Shown here piece after piece: positions 54,969-63,606 of a stretch of 64,000 bases of DNA. The stretch covers positions 19,641 to 83,640 of the forward strand of contig CAYMUY010000016.1 in assembly GCA_964393825.1 (NCBI GenBank), written 5' to 3'. The number at the start of each line of letters is the position of its first letter. The stretch's first letter is position 1. Below the pieces are notes generated by a model. The model worked only from the letters and a program-made list of their open reading frames with translations. It was not told where the DNA came from and did no database searches. The position numbers and the translations under genes were made by a program. This DNA is from PFJX01 sp964393825 (GTDB taxonomy: Bacteria; Pseudomonadota; Gammaproteobacteria; Burkholderiales; Thiobacillaceae).

Positions 54969-55835
54969 TCAAACGCCCAGTTGCCGTCTCGCGATCGCAA
55001 TGGCCATTCGGTTGATCGGGTGACGATTGCCACCCGGCCGCCAGGTGTGGGCCACCCTGTTGCGGTATCCGTCGAACTGGACGCCATGCGGCGCGGCCCA
55101 CACCCGCCCTCTCCCCAGCAGGATCTTCAGGGCCTCACTCGCCGCCACACCGGCACAGAGTGCGCAGGCCATCACGGTCGAGGGCCCCTTGCGCGCCGCG
55201 AGATTAACCCGGGTCTCGTCAGCCAGGTAGGGACGATGCAGCAAGGCTGGCGCCAGACCAATCAGGAATCGCAGGGCCTTTTCCATCTCCGGCTTACCCT
55301 CGAACTGGAAATAATCTTCGAAGCTCATGCCACCGGGCATGAAGTTGAGCAAGGCGGCACTCATGCCCAGAGGGGCGACCGTCGTCGCGGGTATCCGCTT
55401 CTCCGCACAATGGCGGAACATGTCCTCGCGCGCCTGGAAAGCAAAGAAATCAAGGCCATCGACATAGAGGTCGACCCCGGCCATGAACTCGTCAAGATTT
55501 CCGGCATGCACCCCCTGGGGAAACACCTTGATATCGCAGTCGGGATTGATATCCCTCGCCATCCGCGTCAGCACCTCGACCTTGTCCTGCCCGAGACTGC
55601 TCAGGGTGGCGCCGGCCTGGCGGTTGAAATTGGCCAGCTCGAAGGTATCGAGATCGGCGATATGGAAGCGCTGGATGCCCAGGCGGGCCAGCGTCAACAG
55701 ATGAAAGCCACCCACCCCCCCCATGCCGGCAATGGCGACACGTTTCTCGGATAGCCGCCGTTGCTCGGCTTCCGTCACCCAACCGATGTTGCGGGAAAAT
55801 GCGGTGCCGTAATCAAAACCAGGCGTCATCGCCAC
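54969..55835 (-). CDS. ThiF/E1-like adenylyltransferase linked to exosortase acyltransferase
   Basis: 288 residues. Rossmann ATP site GMGGVGG at about residues 37-43, the acidic DLDTFE (61-66) and the FNRQ motif (70-73) of E1-like enzymes. The paired CxxC zinc sites of MoeB/ThiF are not evident; only one CALC near 226-229 is present. E1-like enzymes without a protein partner, such as TcdA, activate a small-molecule carboxylate, which would suit an N-acyl amino acid made by the adjacent acyltransferase. The gene starts at the base after the acyltransferase stop, so the two are a single unit. Confidence 0.82.
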   Translation of the reverse strand: MAMTPGFDYGTAFSRNIGWVTEAEQRRLSEKRVAIAGMGGVGGFHLLTLARLGIQRFHIADLDTFELANFNRQAGATLSSLGQDKVEVLTRMARDINPDCDIKVFPQGVHAGNLDEFMAGVDLYVDGLDFFAFQAREDMFRHCAEKRIPATTVAPLGMSAALLNFMPGGMSFEDYFQFEGKPEMEKALRFLIGLAPALLHRPYLADETRVNLAARKGPSTVMACALCAGVAASEALKILLGRGRVWAAPHGVQFDGYRNRVAHTWRPGGNRHPINRMAIAIARRQLGV

Positions 55836-56624
55836 TCACTTGGGCTCGGCACGCAGGAGGCGGTCCGTGATCCGGGCCTCTTCCTGGGGCGGAAAAAAAT
55901 AAGGGTAGAGGGTCCTGTCCTGCTTGGCGAGTTCATGCCGTCCCGCAACCTCCGCCACTTTCCGCTCGACTTCTACCAGATCGAGCCACAGCAGCACCGC
56001 CGGCGCATGGACACGCGGACACATCCGCTCCGGGCCGATCTCCTTGAAACCGAGCATCCGCTTGTAAAACGCGGCATGCGATGGATTGACCTCGATCACC
56101 GCGTCCGAGTACCGCCAGAGCTTGCGCAGGTAGATGTAGGACACATTGAACATGGCGGCCAGGAAGCGCTTGGAGGTCAGCTTGGTATCCAGTGCAAATT
56201 TGGTGATCTCGGCCACGGTTCCGCCACGCGCACGCAACTCATCAATTTCAGCCTTGTAGAGTTCGTCGGCCAGCAACCCCTTGCCCACGTCGAATCCCAG
56301 CGTCTGTGTACCAATGACCTGTTCCCCCTGATAGGTCGCCAGCGTGATGCTGTCCGGGCAACTATTCGACATGGTGCCACCGACACCCTGGTAGCCCGCT
56401 TCGCCATAACGCTTTTCGACAAAGAACTTGGCATCCCGTGACCGTTCATCATTATGCGCAAGTCGTATCTTGAACTGGTCCTCTCGGGTAATCTGCGCGG
56501 CTGATTGCTCAGCGTCACCGCCGGACTGCCCACCCACTTCACGCAGCCGCGGAGGCGACTCGAAGGCCACGATGGTCCTGGCCCAACTCCGGCTGGCTGA
56601 TTTGAAACGGTCCATTATTCCCAT
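55836..56624 (-). CDS. PEP-CTERM/exosortase-associated N-acyltransferase (FeeM-like)
   Basis: 262 residues. GNAT-type fold of the exosortase-associated acyltransferase family, related to N-acyl amino acid synthase FeeM: FKIRLAHNDERSRDAKFFVEKRYG, VIGTQTLGFD, EITKFALDT, VNPSHAAFYKRMLGFKEIG. FeeM moves a fatty acyl chain from acyl-ACP to an amino acid; the natural acceptor here is unknown. Partner of the ThiF-like gene directly downstream. No sigma-54 site or PrsR motif was found upstream. Confidence 0.82.
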   Translation of the reverse strand: MGIMDRFKSASRSWARTIVAFESPPRLREVGGQSGGDAEQSAAQITREDQFKIRLAHNDERSRDAKFFVEKRYGEAGYQGVGGTMSNSCPDSITLATYQGEQVIGTQTLGFDVGKGLLADELYKAEIDELRARGGTVAEITKFALDTKLTSKRFLAAMFNVSYIYLRKLWRYSDAVIEVNPSHAAFYKRMLGFKEIGPERMCPRVHAPAVLLWLDLVEVERKVAEVAGRHELAKQDRTLYPYFFPPQEEARITDRLLRAEPK

Positions 56625-56742
56625 TGATATGGCGCCTCCATCTTGGCGTTTCCTGAAGTATTCATAAGCAATCGAAATATGTCTTTCGCAGTATAGAGTT
56701 CATTGATCGCCACCTCAAACGGCGTGCTCATGCCGATACAAT

Positions 56743-57483
56743 ATGCACATGAAAATCGAGCTTCTTAGCAGCGAGGATACCAACCGCTACCTGGTGAGAC
56801 ACCCTGGCGAGATCGAACGCGTGCTCCGCGAAATCTTGCACGAGAGGGCCATCGTCGCGGCCTATGGCGAGAATGGCAAGGACTTCCTGCTGACCTCCAT
56901 CGTTGCCGTGGAACCCAAGGAAGATGCCATTTACCTGGGTTATGGACCGGATCAAAAGCTGAATTCGCAACTCCTCGCTTCGAGCAATACCACGTTCGCC
57001 ACCACCCATGATCAAATCAGGGTGCAGTTCTCTTGCGACCGCATCGAACACACCGTCTTCGACAACCAGCCGGCATTCCGCATTCCCATGCCACGCGAGT
57101 TGTTGCGACTGCAGCGACGCGAGTACTACCGACTGGTCACCTCCGTGGTCAACCCGGTGAAATGCATGATCAACACGGGGCAGGGCATGCTGGAAGCCCT
57201 GGTGGTGGATATCAGCATTGGCGGGGTCGGCATCCTCGCCTACCAGGAAAGCGGTGACCTGACCGCCGGAGAAACCTACCATGGGTGCAGGATTTCTCTG
57301 CCAGGTTCCGGCGAATTCGCGCTGAGCCTGGAAGTCTGTACCACGTTTGAAATCACCTTGAAGAACGGACGCCAGACCCATCGGGCGGGCTGCCAGTTCA
57401 TCGACTTGCCCCCCAGCGTGGAAACCGAGATTCAGCGTTACATCATTCGCGTCGACCGTGAACGACGTACGCGCTACATCTGA
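56743..57483 (+). CDS. YcgR-like PilZ c-di-GMP receptor
   Basis: 246 residues. N-terminal YcgR domain (about 10-115) and a C-terminal PilZ domain with the c-di-GMP motif R-x3-R (R126, R130 in RREYYR) and D-x-S-x-x-G (DISIGG, 156-161). In other bacteria such proteins brake flagella or regulate cellulose-type export; here it may link c-di-GMP to EPS or motility. Start at 56743 has no clear ribosome site; the Met two codons later is an alternative. Confidence 0.88.
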   Translation: MHMKIELLSSEDTNRYLVRHPGEIERVLREILHERAIVAAYGENGKDFLLTSIVAVEPKEDAIYLGYGPDQKLNSQLLASSNTTFATTHDQIRVQFSCDRIEHTVFDNQPAFRIPMPRELLRLQRREYYRLVTSVVNPVKCMINTGQGMLEALVVDISIGGVGILAYQESGDLTAGETYHGCRISLPGSGEFALSLEVCTTFEITLKNGRQTHRAGCQFIDLPPSVETEIQRYIIRVDRERRTRYI

Positions 57484-57545
57484 TCAAACCAGGCGCCGGC
57501 CGGGGTTGCAACCGCCAGCCGCGAACCTGCCACAGACCCCTGGTT

Positions 57546-58550
57546 TCAAGCCTCACGCAGCCAGCGCGCCGCATCAAGCGCAAAATAGGTCAACACCGCG
57601 TCGGCGCCGGCGCGTTTGAAACCGAGCAGGCTTTCCAGGACGCAGGCTCGTTCGTCCAGCCAGCCGTTTTGCGCGGCGGCTTTCAACATCGCGTATTCGC
57701 CACTGACCTGATAGACGAAGGTGGGCGCCTGGTAGGTCTCCTTCACCCTCCTGACGATATCCAGATAGGGCATGCCCGGCTTGATCATCACCATGTCGGC
57801 GCCCTCCTGCAAATCCAGCCCGACTTCCCAGAGCGCCTCGTCGCTGTTGGCCGGGTCCATCTGGTAAGTGTATTTGTTGCCCTTGCCCAGATTACCAGCC
57901 GATCCGACGGCATCACGGAACGGGCCGTAGAAGCTGGAGGCATATTTTGCGGAATAGGCAAGGATGCGGGTATGGATGTGGCCGGCGGCATCGAGTGCTT
58001 CGCGAACCGCATGGATGCGTCCGTCCATCATATCCGACGGCGCCACGATGTCGGCGCCGGCCGCTGCATGGCATTCCGCCTGGCGAGTGAGCACGGCGAT
58101 GGTTTCGTCGTTGAGCACGTAGCCCTGATCATCGATCAGGCCATCCTGGCCATGGCTGGTATATGGATCAAGCGCGATGTCGGTGATGATGCCCAGTTCA
58201 GGAAAGCGCGCCTTCAGCGCGGCCACCACACGCGGCACCAGACCCTTGCCATTGTAGGCCTCCGACGCATCCAGGCTTTTCAGGGAGGCGTCGACCACCG
58301 GGAACAATGCCAGGGCCGGCACGCCAAGCTTCAGGCACTCCTCGGCCACACCGAAGAGATGATCGAGACTCAGGCGCCGAACACCCGGCATCGACGCCAC
58401 GTCCTCGATGCGATTCTCGCCATCGAGCACGAACACCGGCAGGATCAGGTCGGACGAGGCCAAGGAATTCTCCCGCATCAGGCGACGGGAAAATTCATCA
58501 CGCCGCATGCGGCGCATGCGTTTACGGGGAAAACTGGACAGATCGAACAT
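57546..58550 (-). CDS. hemB: Delta-aminolevulinic acid dehydratase (porphobilinogen synthase)
   Basis: 334 residues from ATG 58550 (MFDLSSFPRKRMRRMRRDEF) with GGAG upstream; GTG 58553 is an alternative. Conserved barrel with Schiff-base lysines (AYSAKYASSFYGPFRDA and MIKPGMPYLDIV) and metal-site region GIITDIALDPYTSHGQDG lacking the cysteine triad of zinc enzymes, hence a magnesium type. Second step of tetrapyrrole synthesis; fits the haem demand of the many cytochromes here. Confidence 0.96.
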   Translation of the reverse strand: MFDLSSFPRKRMRRMRRDEFSRRLMRENSLASSDLILPVFVLDGENRIEDVASMPGVRRLSLDHLFGVAEECLKLGVPALALFPVVDASLKSLDASEAYNGKGLVPRVVAALKARFPELGIITDIALDPYTSHGQDGLIDDQGYVLNDETIAVLTRQAECHAAAGADIVAPSDMMDGRIHAVREALDAAGHIHTRILAYSAKYASSFYGPFRDAVGSAGNLGKGNKYTYQMDPANSDEALWEVGLDLQEGADMVMIKPGMPYLDIVRRVKETYQAPTFVYQVSGEYAMLKAAAQNGWLDERACVLESLLGFKRAGADAVLTYFALDAARWLREA

Positions 58551-58636
58551 CACGGATTACTCCATCTGAAACGAAAATACCAAGGCCCATACCGGATCGA
58601 CAGGGAACCCAGGCGGACCAATGCACTCCATGCAAC

Positions 58637-58740
58637 AGACGAATCGCTTCGTCTCCCGCTTCTCCTCCCTGAGCGGGTGTCTTGATGCAAGGTCAAGACA
58701 GACTTGGCCCGGTCCCTTCCCCTTGGACCGGGTTTTTTTT
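58637..58740 (+). ncRNA. Candidate structured small RNA between hemB and engB with anti-Shine-Dalgarno loop
   Basis: Four perfect hairpins stand head to tail: AGACGAA/TTCGTCT with tetraloop TCGC (58637-58654), CCCGCT/AGCGGG with loop TCTCCTCCCTG (58655-58677), TGTCTTGA/TCAAGACA (58678-58700) and the terminator CCCGGTCC/GGACCGGG followed by T8 (58708-58740). The T8 fixes the direction as plus. The CTCCTCC loop is complementary to ribosome-binding sites. Its 3' part is antisense to the end of engB. No clear promoter was found, so the 5' end is unknown and may lie up to 70 nt further left. A structured hemB 5'-UTR on the minus strand is the alternative, since the hairpins are symmetric. Confidence 0.6.
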
Positions 58741-59325
58741 CGGCACGCCAAGCCAGCCGCGCACCACCGCCTCCGCCTCGTCGACGCCCACGCGCTTGGG
58801 GCTGGAAAATAATTGCACCGTGGCATCGAAACCTGATGCGAGCAACTCCGCGCTCACCTGTCGCAACACCGGCAATGCCTGGCTACGCGAGAGTTTGTCG
58901 CTCTTGGAGAGGAGGACATGCACCGGCCGGCCCGATGGGCGGAACCAGTCCAGCAGGGAGCGATCCAGTTCGGTGAGCGGGTGGCGGATATCCATGATCA
59001 TCACCAGCCCGGCCAGTTGCGGTCTGCGACCGAGATACCCCCCGATCAGGGCCTGCCAGACATGTTTTTGATCCTTGGGCGCGCGCGCATAGCCATAGCC
59101 GGGCAGATCGACCAGATATCGGCTTTCATCCACCCGGAAAAAATTGAGATGCTGCGTGCGTCCAGGCATCTTGCTGACGAATGCCAGCCGCTTGTGGTTG
59201 CACAAGGTATTGATGGCACTGGATTTTCCGGCGTTGGAACGGCCGGCGAAGGCGACCTCGGCAAGGCTGTCGGCGGGGAGTTCGCGCAATTGCGCGACGG
59301 TAGTATGGAAGGCTGCGTTGAGCAC
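58693..59325 (-). CDS. engB: Ribosome-biogenesis GTPase EngB (YsxC/YihA)
   Basis: 210 residues from GTG 59325, chosen because homologues begin near FHTTVAQLRELP; a TTG at 59376 would add 17 residues. GTPase motifs: G1 GRSNAGKSS, G3 DLPGYGYAR, G4 LSKSDKL, plus NFFRV and the conserved PGRTQHLNF. Acts in 50S assembly. The last codons overlap the candidate small RNA. Confidence 0.93.
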   Translation of the reverse strand: MLNAAFHTTVAQLRELPADSLAEVAFAGRSNAGKSSAINTLCNHKRLAFVSKMPGRTQHLNFFRVDESRYLVDLPGYGYARAPKDQKHVWQALIGGYLGRRPQLAGLVMIMDIRHPLTELDRSLLDWFRPSGRPVHVLLSKSDKLSRSQALPVLRQVSAELLASGFDATVQLFSSPKRVGVDEAEAVVRGWLGVPKKNPVQGEGTGPSLS

Positions 59326-59435
59326 TGTCGTCTGTCTTGGCCAAAGAGCCCGCTCGAAAGGCTGGCATGATAACAAACAGGCCGCTAGAATGCCGCGATT
59401 CCCATGCCGCGAACCCGTATTCAGGAGTATTTACG

Positions 59436-60077
59436 ATGAAACTTCACGCGCTGATGATCGGCCTGCTCTGTGTGGCCACCTTCGGAGCCAATAGCTGGGC
59501 CAATACACCCGCCCCGGCCGCCGCCGCCGCCAAGGGCGACGCCACCAAAGCTCAGAAAATCGTCAACGACGTCTGCGCGGCATGTCATTCCGCCGACGGC
59601 AACAGCACCAACCCCACCTATCCCGTCCTCGCCGGCCAGTCGCCCGAGTATCTCGCCAAGCAACTGCAGGAATTCAAGTCCGGAGCCAGGATGAACTCCA
59701 TCATGGCGCCGAACGTGGCCAAGCTGTCCGCCGACGACATGCTCAATCTGGCCGCCTATTTCAGCGCCCAGCAGCCCAAGCCCAGGCAGGCCAAGGATGC
59801 CAGCCTGATCGCCGATGGCCAGAAAATCTACAAGGGTGGCAACGCCGGCAGCGGCGTCCCCGCCTGCGCCTCCTGCCATGGTCCCAGCGGGGCCGGCATT
59901 CCTACCCAGTTCCCGCGTCTTGGCGGCCAGCACTCCAAGTATGTGCTGACCCAGCTCAAGAACTTCCGCAGCGGCGACCGTTCCAACGACGGCGGCAAGA
60001 TGATGCAGATCATCGCGCGAAAGCTGACCGATCACGAGATGAAAACCGTGGCCGAGTACGTCAACGGCCTGCGCTGA
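59436..60077 (+). CDS. Di-haem cytochrome c4
   Basis: 213 residues from ATG 59436 (MKLHALMIGLLC) with AGGAGT; the long upstream frame is not conserved. Sec signal and two similar mono-haem domains, CAACH at about 47-51 and CASCHGPSGAGIP in the second half. High-potential periplasmic electron carrier, a known donor to cbb3 oxidases, encoded here at a distance. Confidence 0.94.
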   Translation: MKLHALMIGLLCVATFGANSWANTPAPAAAAAKGDATKAQKIVNDVCAACHSADGNSTNPTYPVLAGQSPEYLAKQLQEFKSGARMNSIMAPNVAKLSADDMLNLAAYFSAQQPKPRQAKDASLIADGQKIYKGGNAGSGVPACASCHGPSGAGIPTQFPRLGGQHSKYVLTQLKNFRSGDRSNDGGKMMQIIARKLTDHEMKTVAEYVNGLR

Positions 60078-60093
60078 TCCAGATCGCCCCGAC

Positions 60094-60120
60094 AACGGCC
60101 CGCCTCGCGCGGGCCGTTTT
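60094..60120 (+). terminator. Rho-independent terminator after cytochrome c4
   Basis: ACGGCCCG / CGGGCCGT stem followed by TTTTCATT. It lies 5 nt before the rep start, so rep is read by read-through or from within this region. Confidence 0.75.
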
Positions 60121-60125
60121 CATTC

Positions 60126-62126
60126 ATGGCCGCCTCCAATCTCTCCGACCTCAACCCGCAGCAACGGGAAGCCGTCAGCTATCTCGACGGCCCGTTGCTG
60201 GTGCTCGCCGGCGCCGGTTCCGGCAAGACGCGGGTGATCACCCGCAAGATCGCGTATCTTGCCATCGCTTGCGGCATCGAAGCCCGCCATATCGCCGCCA
60301 TCACCTTTACCAACAAAGCCGCACGCGAGATGCGCGAGCGCGTGAGCGAACTCCTGCCCGGAAAACTGGGCAAGGGGCTCACGGTCTCCACCTTTCATTC
60401 GCTCGGCTTGCAGATTCTGCGTCATGAAGCACGACGCATCGGCTACAAACCACGCTTCTCGGTGCTCGACGCCGCCGACGCCCAGCAGATTCTCGCCGAC
60501 ATCCTGAAGACCACCGACAAGAGCAGCCTGCGTCAGGCCGCATCCGTGGTATCCAACTGGAAGAATGCCCTGCTCACACCCACCGGCGCCGCACAAGCCG
60601 CCACGGACGAAGTCGAACTTCAGTACGCCGTCGCCTACCAAGCCTATCAGGACACGCTGCGCGCTTACCAGGCGATGGACTTCGACGATCTCATCCGACT
60701 GTCGGTGCAACTGCTCCATGACCACCCGGAAGCCCTGACGACCTGGCAAGGCCGGTTGCGCTATCTACTGGTCGACGAATACCAGGACACCAACGGTGCC
60801 CAGTACGCCATGATGAAGCTGCTGGCGGGCCCGGCCGGGCGTTTCACAGCGGTGGGTGACGACGACCAGGCCATTTATGCCTGGCGTGGCGCCGACGTGG
60901 AGAATCTGCGCCGGCTCGGGCAGGACTTCCCCGCGCTGAAAATCATCCCACTCACCCAGAATTACCGCTCCAGTCAACGCATCCTGGCGGCCGCCAACAG
61001 CGTCATCCGCAACAACCCACGCCTGCATGAAAAGAACCTGTGGAGCGAGCACGGCCTCGGTGACCCCATCGAACTCGTGCAATGCCGGGATGACCGGCAT
61101 GAGGCCGAATCGGTCGCGCTTCGCATCTCCGCGCACAAATTCGAATATCGCACCCGCTTCGCCGATTACGCCATCCTTTACCGCGGCAACCATCAGGCCC
61201 GCCTGTTCGAGGAAGCCCTGCGCGAAGCCAAGATCCCTTACGTGCTGTCCGGCGGACAATCGTTCTTCGACAAGTCCGAGATCAAGGATATCTCCGCCTA
61301 CATGCGCCTGATCGCCAACCCGGACGATGACCCCGCCTTCATCCGCGCCGTCACCACGCCCCGCCGGGGCGTCGGCGCCGCGACCCTGGAAAAGCTGGGC
61401 GACCACGCCGGACAACGACATATCAGCCTGTTCGCCGCCGCCTTTGAAGCCGGTTTCCAGGCCCACCTCCCCGAGCGACAACTGGAACCCCTCCTGACCT
61501 TCTGCGCCTTCATCAACCGCATCGCCGAGCGCGCGGACAAGGAACCGGCGGGGCAACTCCTGGAGGAACTGCTCGGGGCCATACACTACGAGCAATCGCT
61601 CTATGACACGGAAGACGACCGCGCTGCTCGCGCCAAGTGGGAAAACGTGCGTGAATTCGTCGATTGGCTGAGCAAGAAAGGCACGGAAGACGGGAAGTCA
61701 CTGATTGACCTCACCCAGACCATCAGCCTGATGAACCTCCTGGAAGGGCGCTCGGATGAAGCCCCTGACGCCGTGCGCCTGTCCACCCTGCATGCCGCAA
61801 AAGGCCTGGAATACCCCTATGTCTACCTGGTCGGGGTCGAGGAGGACATCCTGCCGCACCGGGAATGCCTGGATGGACCGCGCCTGGAAGAAGAACGCCG
61901 GCTCATGTATGTCGGTATCACCCGCGCCCGCCGTGGCCTGGTCATCACCTGCTGCGGCAAGCGCAAACGTGGGGGCGAATGGGTCAGTTGCGAACCCTCA
62001 CGCTTTCTCAACGAAATCGACCAGAATGAAATCAAGCGTGCCGGCGCCCCGGAGAAGAGCGGTGGCGATGCAAGAGAAGAGGGACGCAGACGACTCTCCG
62101 CGCTGAAGGCCATGCTCGGAAAATAA
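60126..62126 (+). CDS. rep: ATP-dependent DNA helicase Rep
   Basis: 666 residues, SF1A helicase: motif I LAGAGSGKTRVI, Ia TFTNKAAREM, II LLVDEYQDTN, III TAVGDDDQAIYAWRGA, IV TQNYRSSQRIL, V VRLSTLHAAKGLEYPYVYL, VI RLMYVGITRAR. Length matches Rep rather than the longer UvrD. Restarts replication forks. Unremarkable apart from the terminator just upstream. Confidence 0.95.
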   Translation: MAASNLSDLNPQQREAVSYLDGPLLVLAGAGSGKTRVITRKIAYLAIACGIEARHIAAITFTNKAAREMRERVSELLPGKLGKGLTVSTFHSLGLQILRHEARRIGYKPRFSVLDAADAQQILADILKTTDKSSLRQAASVVSNWKNALLTPTGAAQAATDEVELQYAVAYQAYQDTLRAYQAMDFDDLIRLSVQLLHDHPEALTTWQGRLRYLLVDEYQDTNGAQYAMMKLLAGPAGRFTAVGDDDQAIYAWRGADVENLRRLGQDFPALKIIPLTQNYRSSQRILAAANSVIRNNPRLHEKNLWSEHGLGDPIELVQCRDDRHEAESVALRISAHKFEYRTRFADYAILYRGNHQARLFEEALREAKIPYVLSGGQSFFDKSEIKDISAYMRLIANPDDDPAFIRAVTTPRRGVGAATLEKLGDHAGQRHISLFAAAFEAGFQAHLPERQLEPLLTFCAFINRIAERADKEPAGQLLEELLGAIHYEQSLYDTEDDRAARAKWENVREFVDWLSKKGTEDGKSLIDLTQTISLMNLLEGRSDEAPDAVRLSTLHAAKGLEYPYVYLVGVEEDILPHRECLDGPRLEEERRLMYVGITRARRGLVITCCGKRKRGGEWVSCEPSRFLNEIDQNEIKRAGAPEKSGGDAREEGRRRLSALKAMLGK

Positions 62127-62242
62127 TCCTGGAAGCCCAGGTTGCCTCCTCCCTAGCCCTTGTTGGAAGACATCAATGCCGGCGTTGGCGCTTGCACTGG
62201 GGCTCCCTGATCAGGTACGTTCAACCAAGGTATCCGAAATAA

Positions 62243-62278
62243 AAAACGCGGCGGAGGGTGGCGCCCTCGCCGCGTTTT
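62243..62278 (-). terminator. Terminator of the di-haem c5-type cytochrome gene
   Basis: AAAACGCGGC...GCCGCGTTTT stem (with GAGGG/CCCTC inside) flanked by A and T runs; usable in both directions. Confidence 0.85.
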
Positions 62279-62295
62279 CTCGTAGCCGATCTCGA

Positions 62296-63072
62296 TTATT
62301 TCTTCGCGGTCTTGACCTCGGCCACCATGTAATCCACCGCCACCTTGGTATCGGCATCGGAAAGCTTCTCGTTACCGCCCTTGGCGGGGCCACCGAAACT
62401 GCCCTTGATCGCCGCGTTGTAGAGGTAGTCCTTGCCTTCCTTGAGCAGCGGCGCCCAGGCGGTGGCATCGCTCAGTTTCTGCGCGCCGGTGATGCCGCTA
62501 TCGTGACAGGAGGCGCAATTCTCGGCATAAACCATTTTGCCGCGCGCCAGGTCGGCAGCGCTGGGTTCGACTTCACGCTTCAGGACTGCCTGGAAATTCG
62601 CACCTGCCGCATTGGCCATGTGGACGATGCCACGCGCCACTTCCAGATCGGACAGGTCAGGGTCACCACCGCGGGCCGGCATCTTGTTGAATCCCTTCAG
62701 TGCATGGTCGAGCAAGGTTTCATAGCCGGCGGCATACCGCTTCGCCCAGTCCGCCTTCTCCTTGAACTTGGGCGAACCCAGCGCTCCCGACTCATGGCAA
62801 CCGGAGCAAACCTCGGCGTAGACCGCCTCGCCCGTGCGCTCGACACGCGGGGCGTTAGGATCAACCGCCAGGGAAACGCCAAAAGGCTGGATGCGCTCGC
62901 GCACCACCTTGTCGACCATCGGCGATGCATCCGGGGCGCCCATGCCAGCCCGAACCCCCAGAACCAGCATCACGATGAGAAATATGGCCAGGCCTGGCGC
63001 GAACAAACCACCCAGGGTGGCCAGCAAAAAGTCCTTCGGCGTGGTTTTAGTCATTTCGATGTGATCGGACAT
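62296..63072 (-). CDS. Membrane-anchored di-haem cytochrome, c5 type
   Basis: 258 residues. N-terminal membrane helix (LATLGGLFAPGLAIFLIVMLVLGV), then two class IE (c5-like) domains with CSGCH and CASCH haem sites and MPARGGDPDLSD and the Gly-rich KGGNEKLSDAD as likely axial methionine regions (the first has a clear M; the second lacks an obvious one in its GGPAKGGNEKL stretch). Electron shuttle in the cytoplasmic membrane; terminal acceptor unknown. Confidence 0.9.
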   Translation of the reverse strand: MSDHIEMTKTTPKDFLLATLGGLFAPGLAIFLIVMLVLGVRAGMGAPDASPMVDKVVRERIQPFGVSLAVDPNAPRVERTGEAVYAEVCSGCHESGALGSPKFKEKADWAKRYAAGYETLLDHALKGFNKMPARGGDPDLSDLEVARGIVHMANAAGANFQAVLKREVEPSAADLARGKMVYAENCASCHDSGITGAQKLSDATAWAPLLKEGKDYLYNAAIKGSFGGPAKGGNEKLSDADTKVAVDYMVAEVKTAKK

Positions 63073-63244
63073 GGCGAGCTCTTAGCCTGGTTCAAGTTGA
63101 GAAACCGCGCGATTATAAGAGCAATGACCTGCCGACCGAAAGGTTGCTGTGCTATCCTTCGCGCCGTTCCAATCCTGGATATCCGGGTGGACATCGGTGC
63201 ATCGACGAAGCGGGAGCCCCTCTTCCACCGCACCACCAGACAAC

Positions 63245-63283
63245 GCGGTCGTAGCTCAGATGGATAGAGTATCGGCCTCCGAA
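63245..63283 (+). pseudogene. Truncated 5' half of tRNA-Arg(CCG)
   Basis: Identical to the first 39 nt of the intact tRNA-Arg at 63348, together with 5 nt of shared leader (63240-63244). Identity stops at the 3' edge of the anticodon loop; no T-arm or acceptor partner follows, so it cannot be functional. Confidence 0.85.
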
Positions 63284-63347
63284 ACCGGACGTCATCCGGG
63301 GCTGTGAGGCTAAAATGACGACTGGCATCTAGCAGTACCTACACAAC

Positions 63348-63424
63348 GCGGTCGTAGCTCAGATGGATAGAGTATCGGCCTCCGAAGCCGAGGGTCGTGG
63401 GTTCGAGTCCCGCCGACCGCGCCA
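63348..63424 (+). tRNA. tRNA-Arg, anticodon CCG
   Basis: Acceptor stem GCGGTCG / CGACCGC with discriminator G and encoded CCA. The anticodon arm TCGGC-CTCCGAA-GCCGA gives anticodon CCG; the T-arm contains GGTTCGAGTCC. All arms pair. Common integration target for mobile elements; debris follows it here. Confidence 0.97.
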
Positions 63425-63567
63425 AATCAAGCACTTGCAGAGAATTTCCGGTTTCTAACCAGTTCAAATGGGTAGTGCCGGCCGAGATATCTCGGAGAAA
63501 AATATCTCTGTCAGTCACATCAGCCCTGAAAGCCCAGTAGTCAGAAAAATCTTGGCAGGTTTGGCCG

Positions 63568-63606
63568 TGACCAAACTGTGACCATGGTGTGACCATTCCG
63601 TGACCA
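63568..63606 (+). repeat. Four TGACCA repeats with an 11-bp period
   Basis: TGACCA at 63568, 63579, 63590 and 63601, separated by AACTG, TGGTG and TTCCG. The 11-bp period puts all copies on one face of the helix, as for cooperatively bound arm sites or iterons. Confidence 0.75.

Noticed and set aside
63482..63495. Perfect palindrome CCGAGATATCTCGG
   Set aside because: A single 14-bp palindrome without partner, gene or repeat context; too little to assign a role.
63339..63596. Minus-strand 85-residue open frame ending in SAGLEPTTLGFGGR...
   Set aside because: Its C-terminal part is the complement of tRNA-Arg, a classic false gene.
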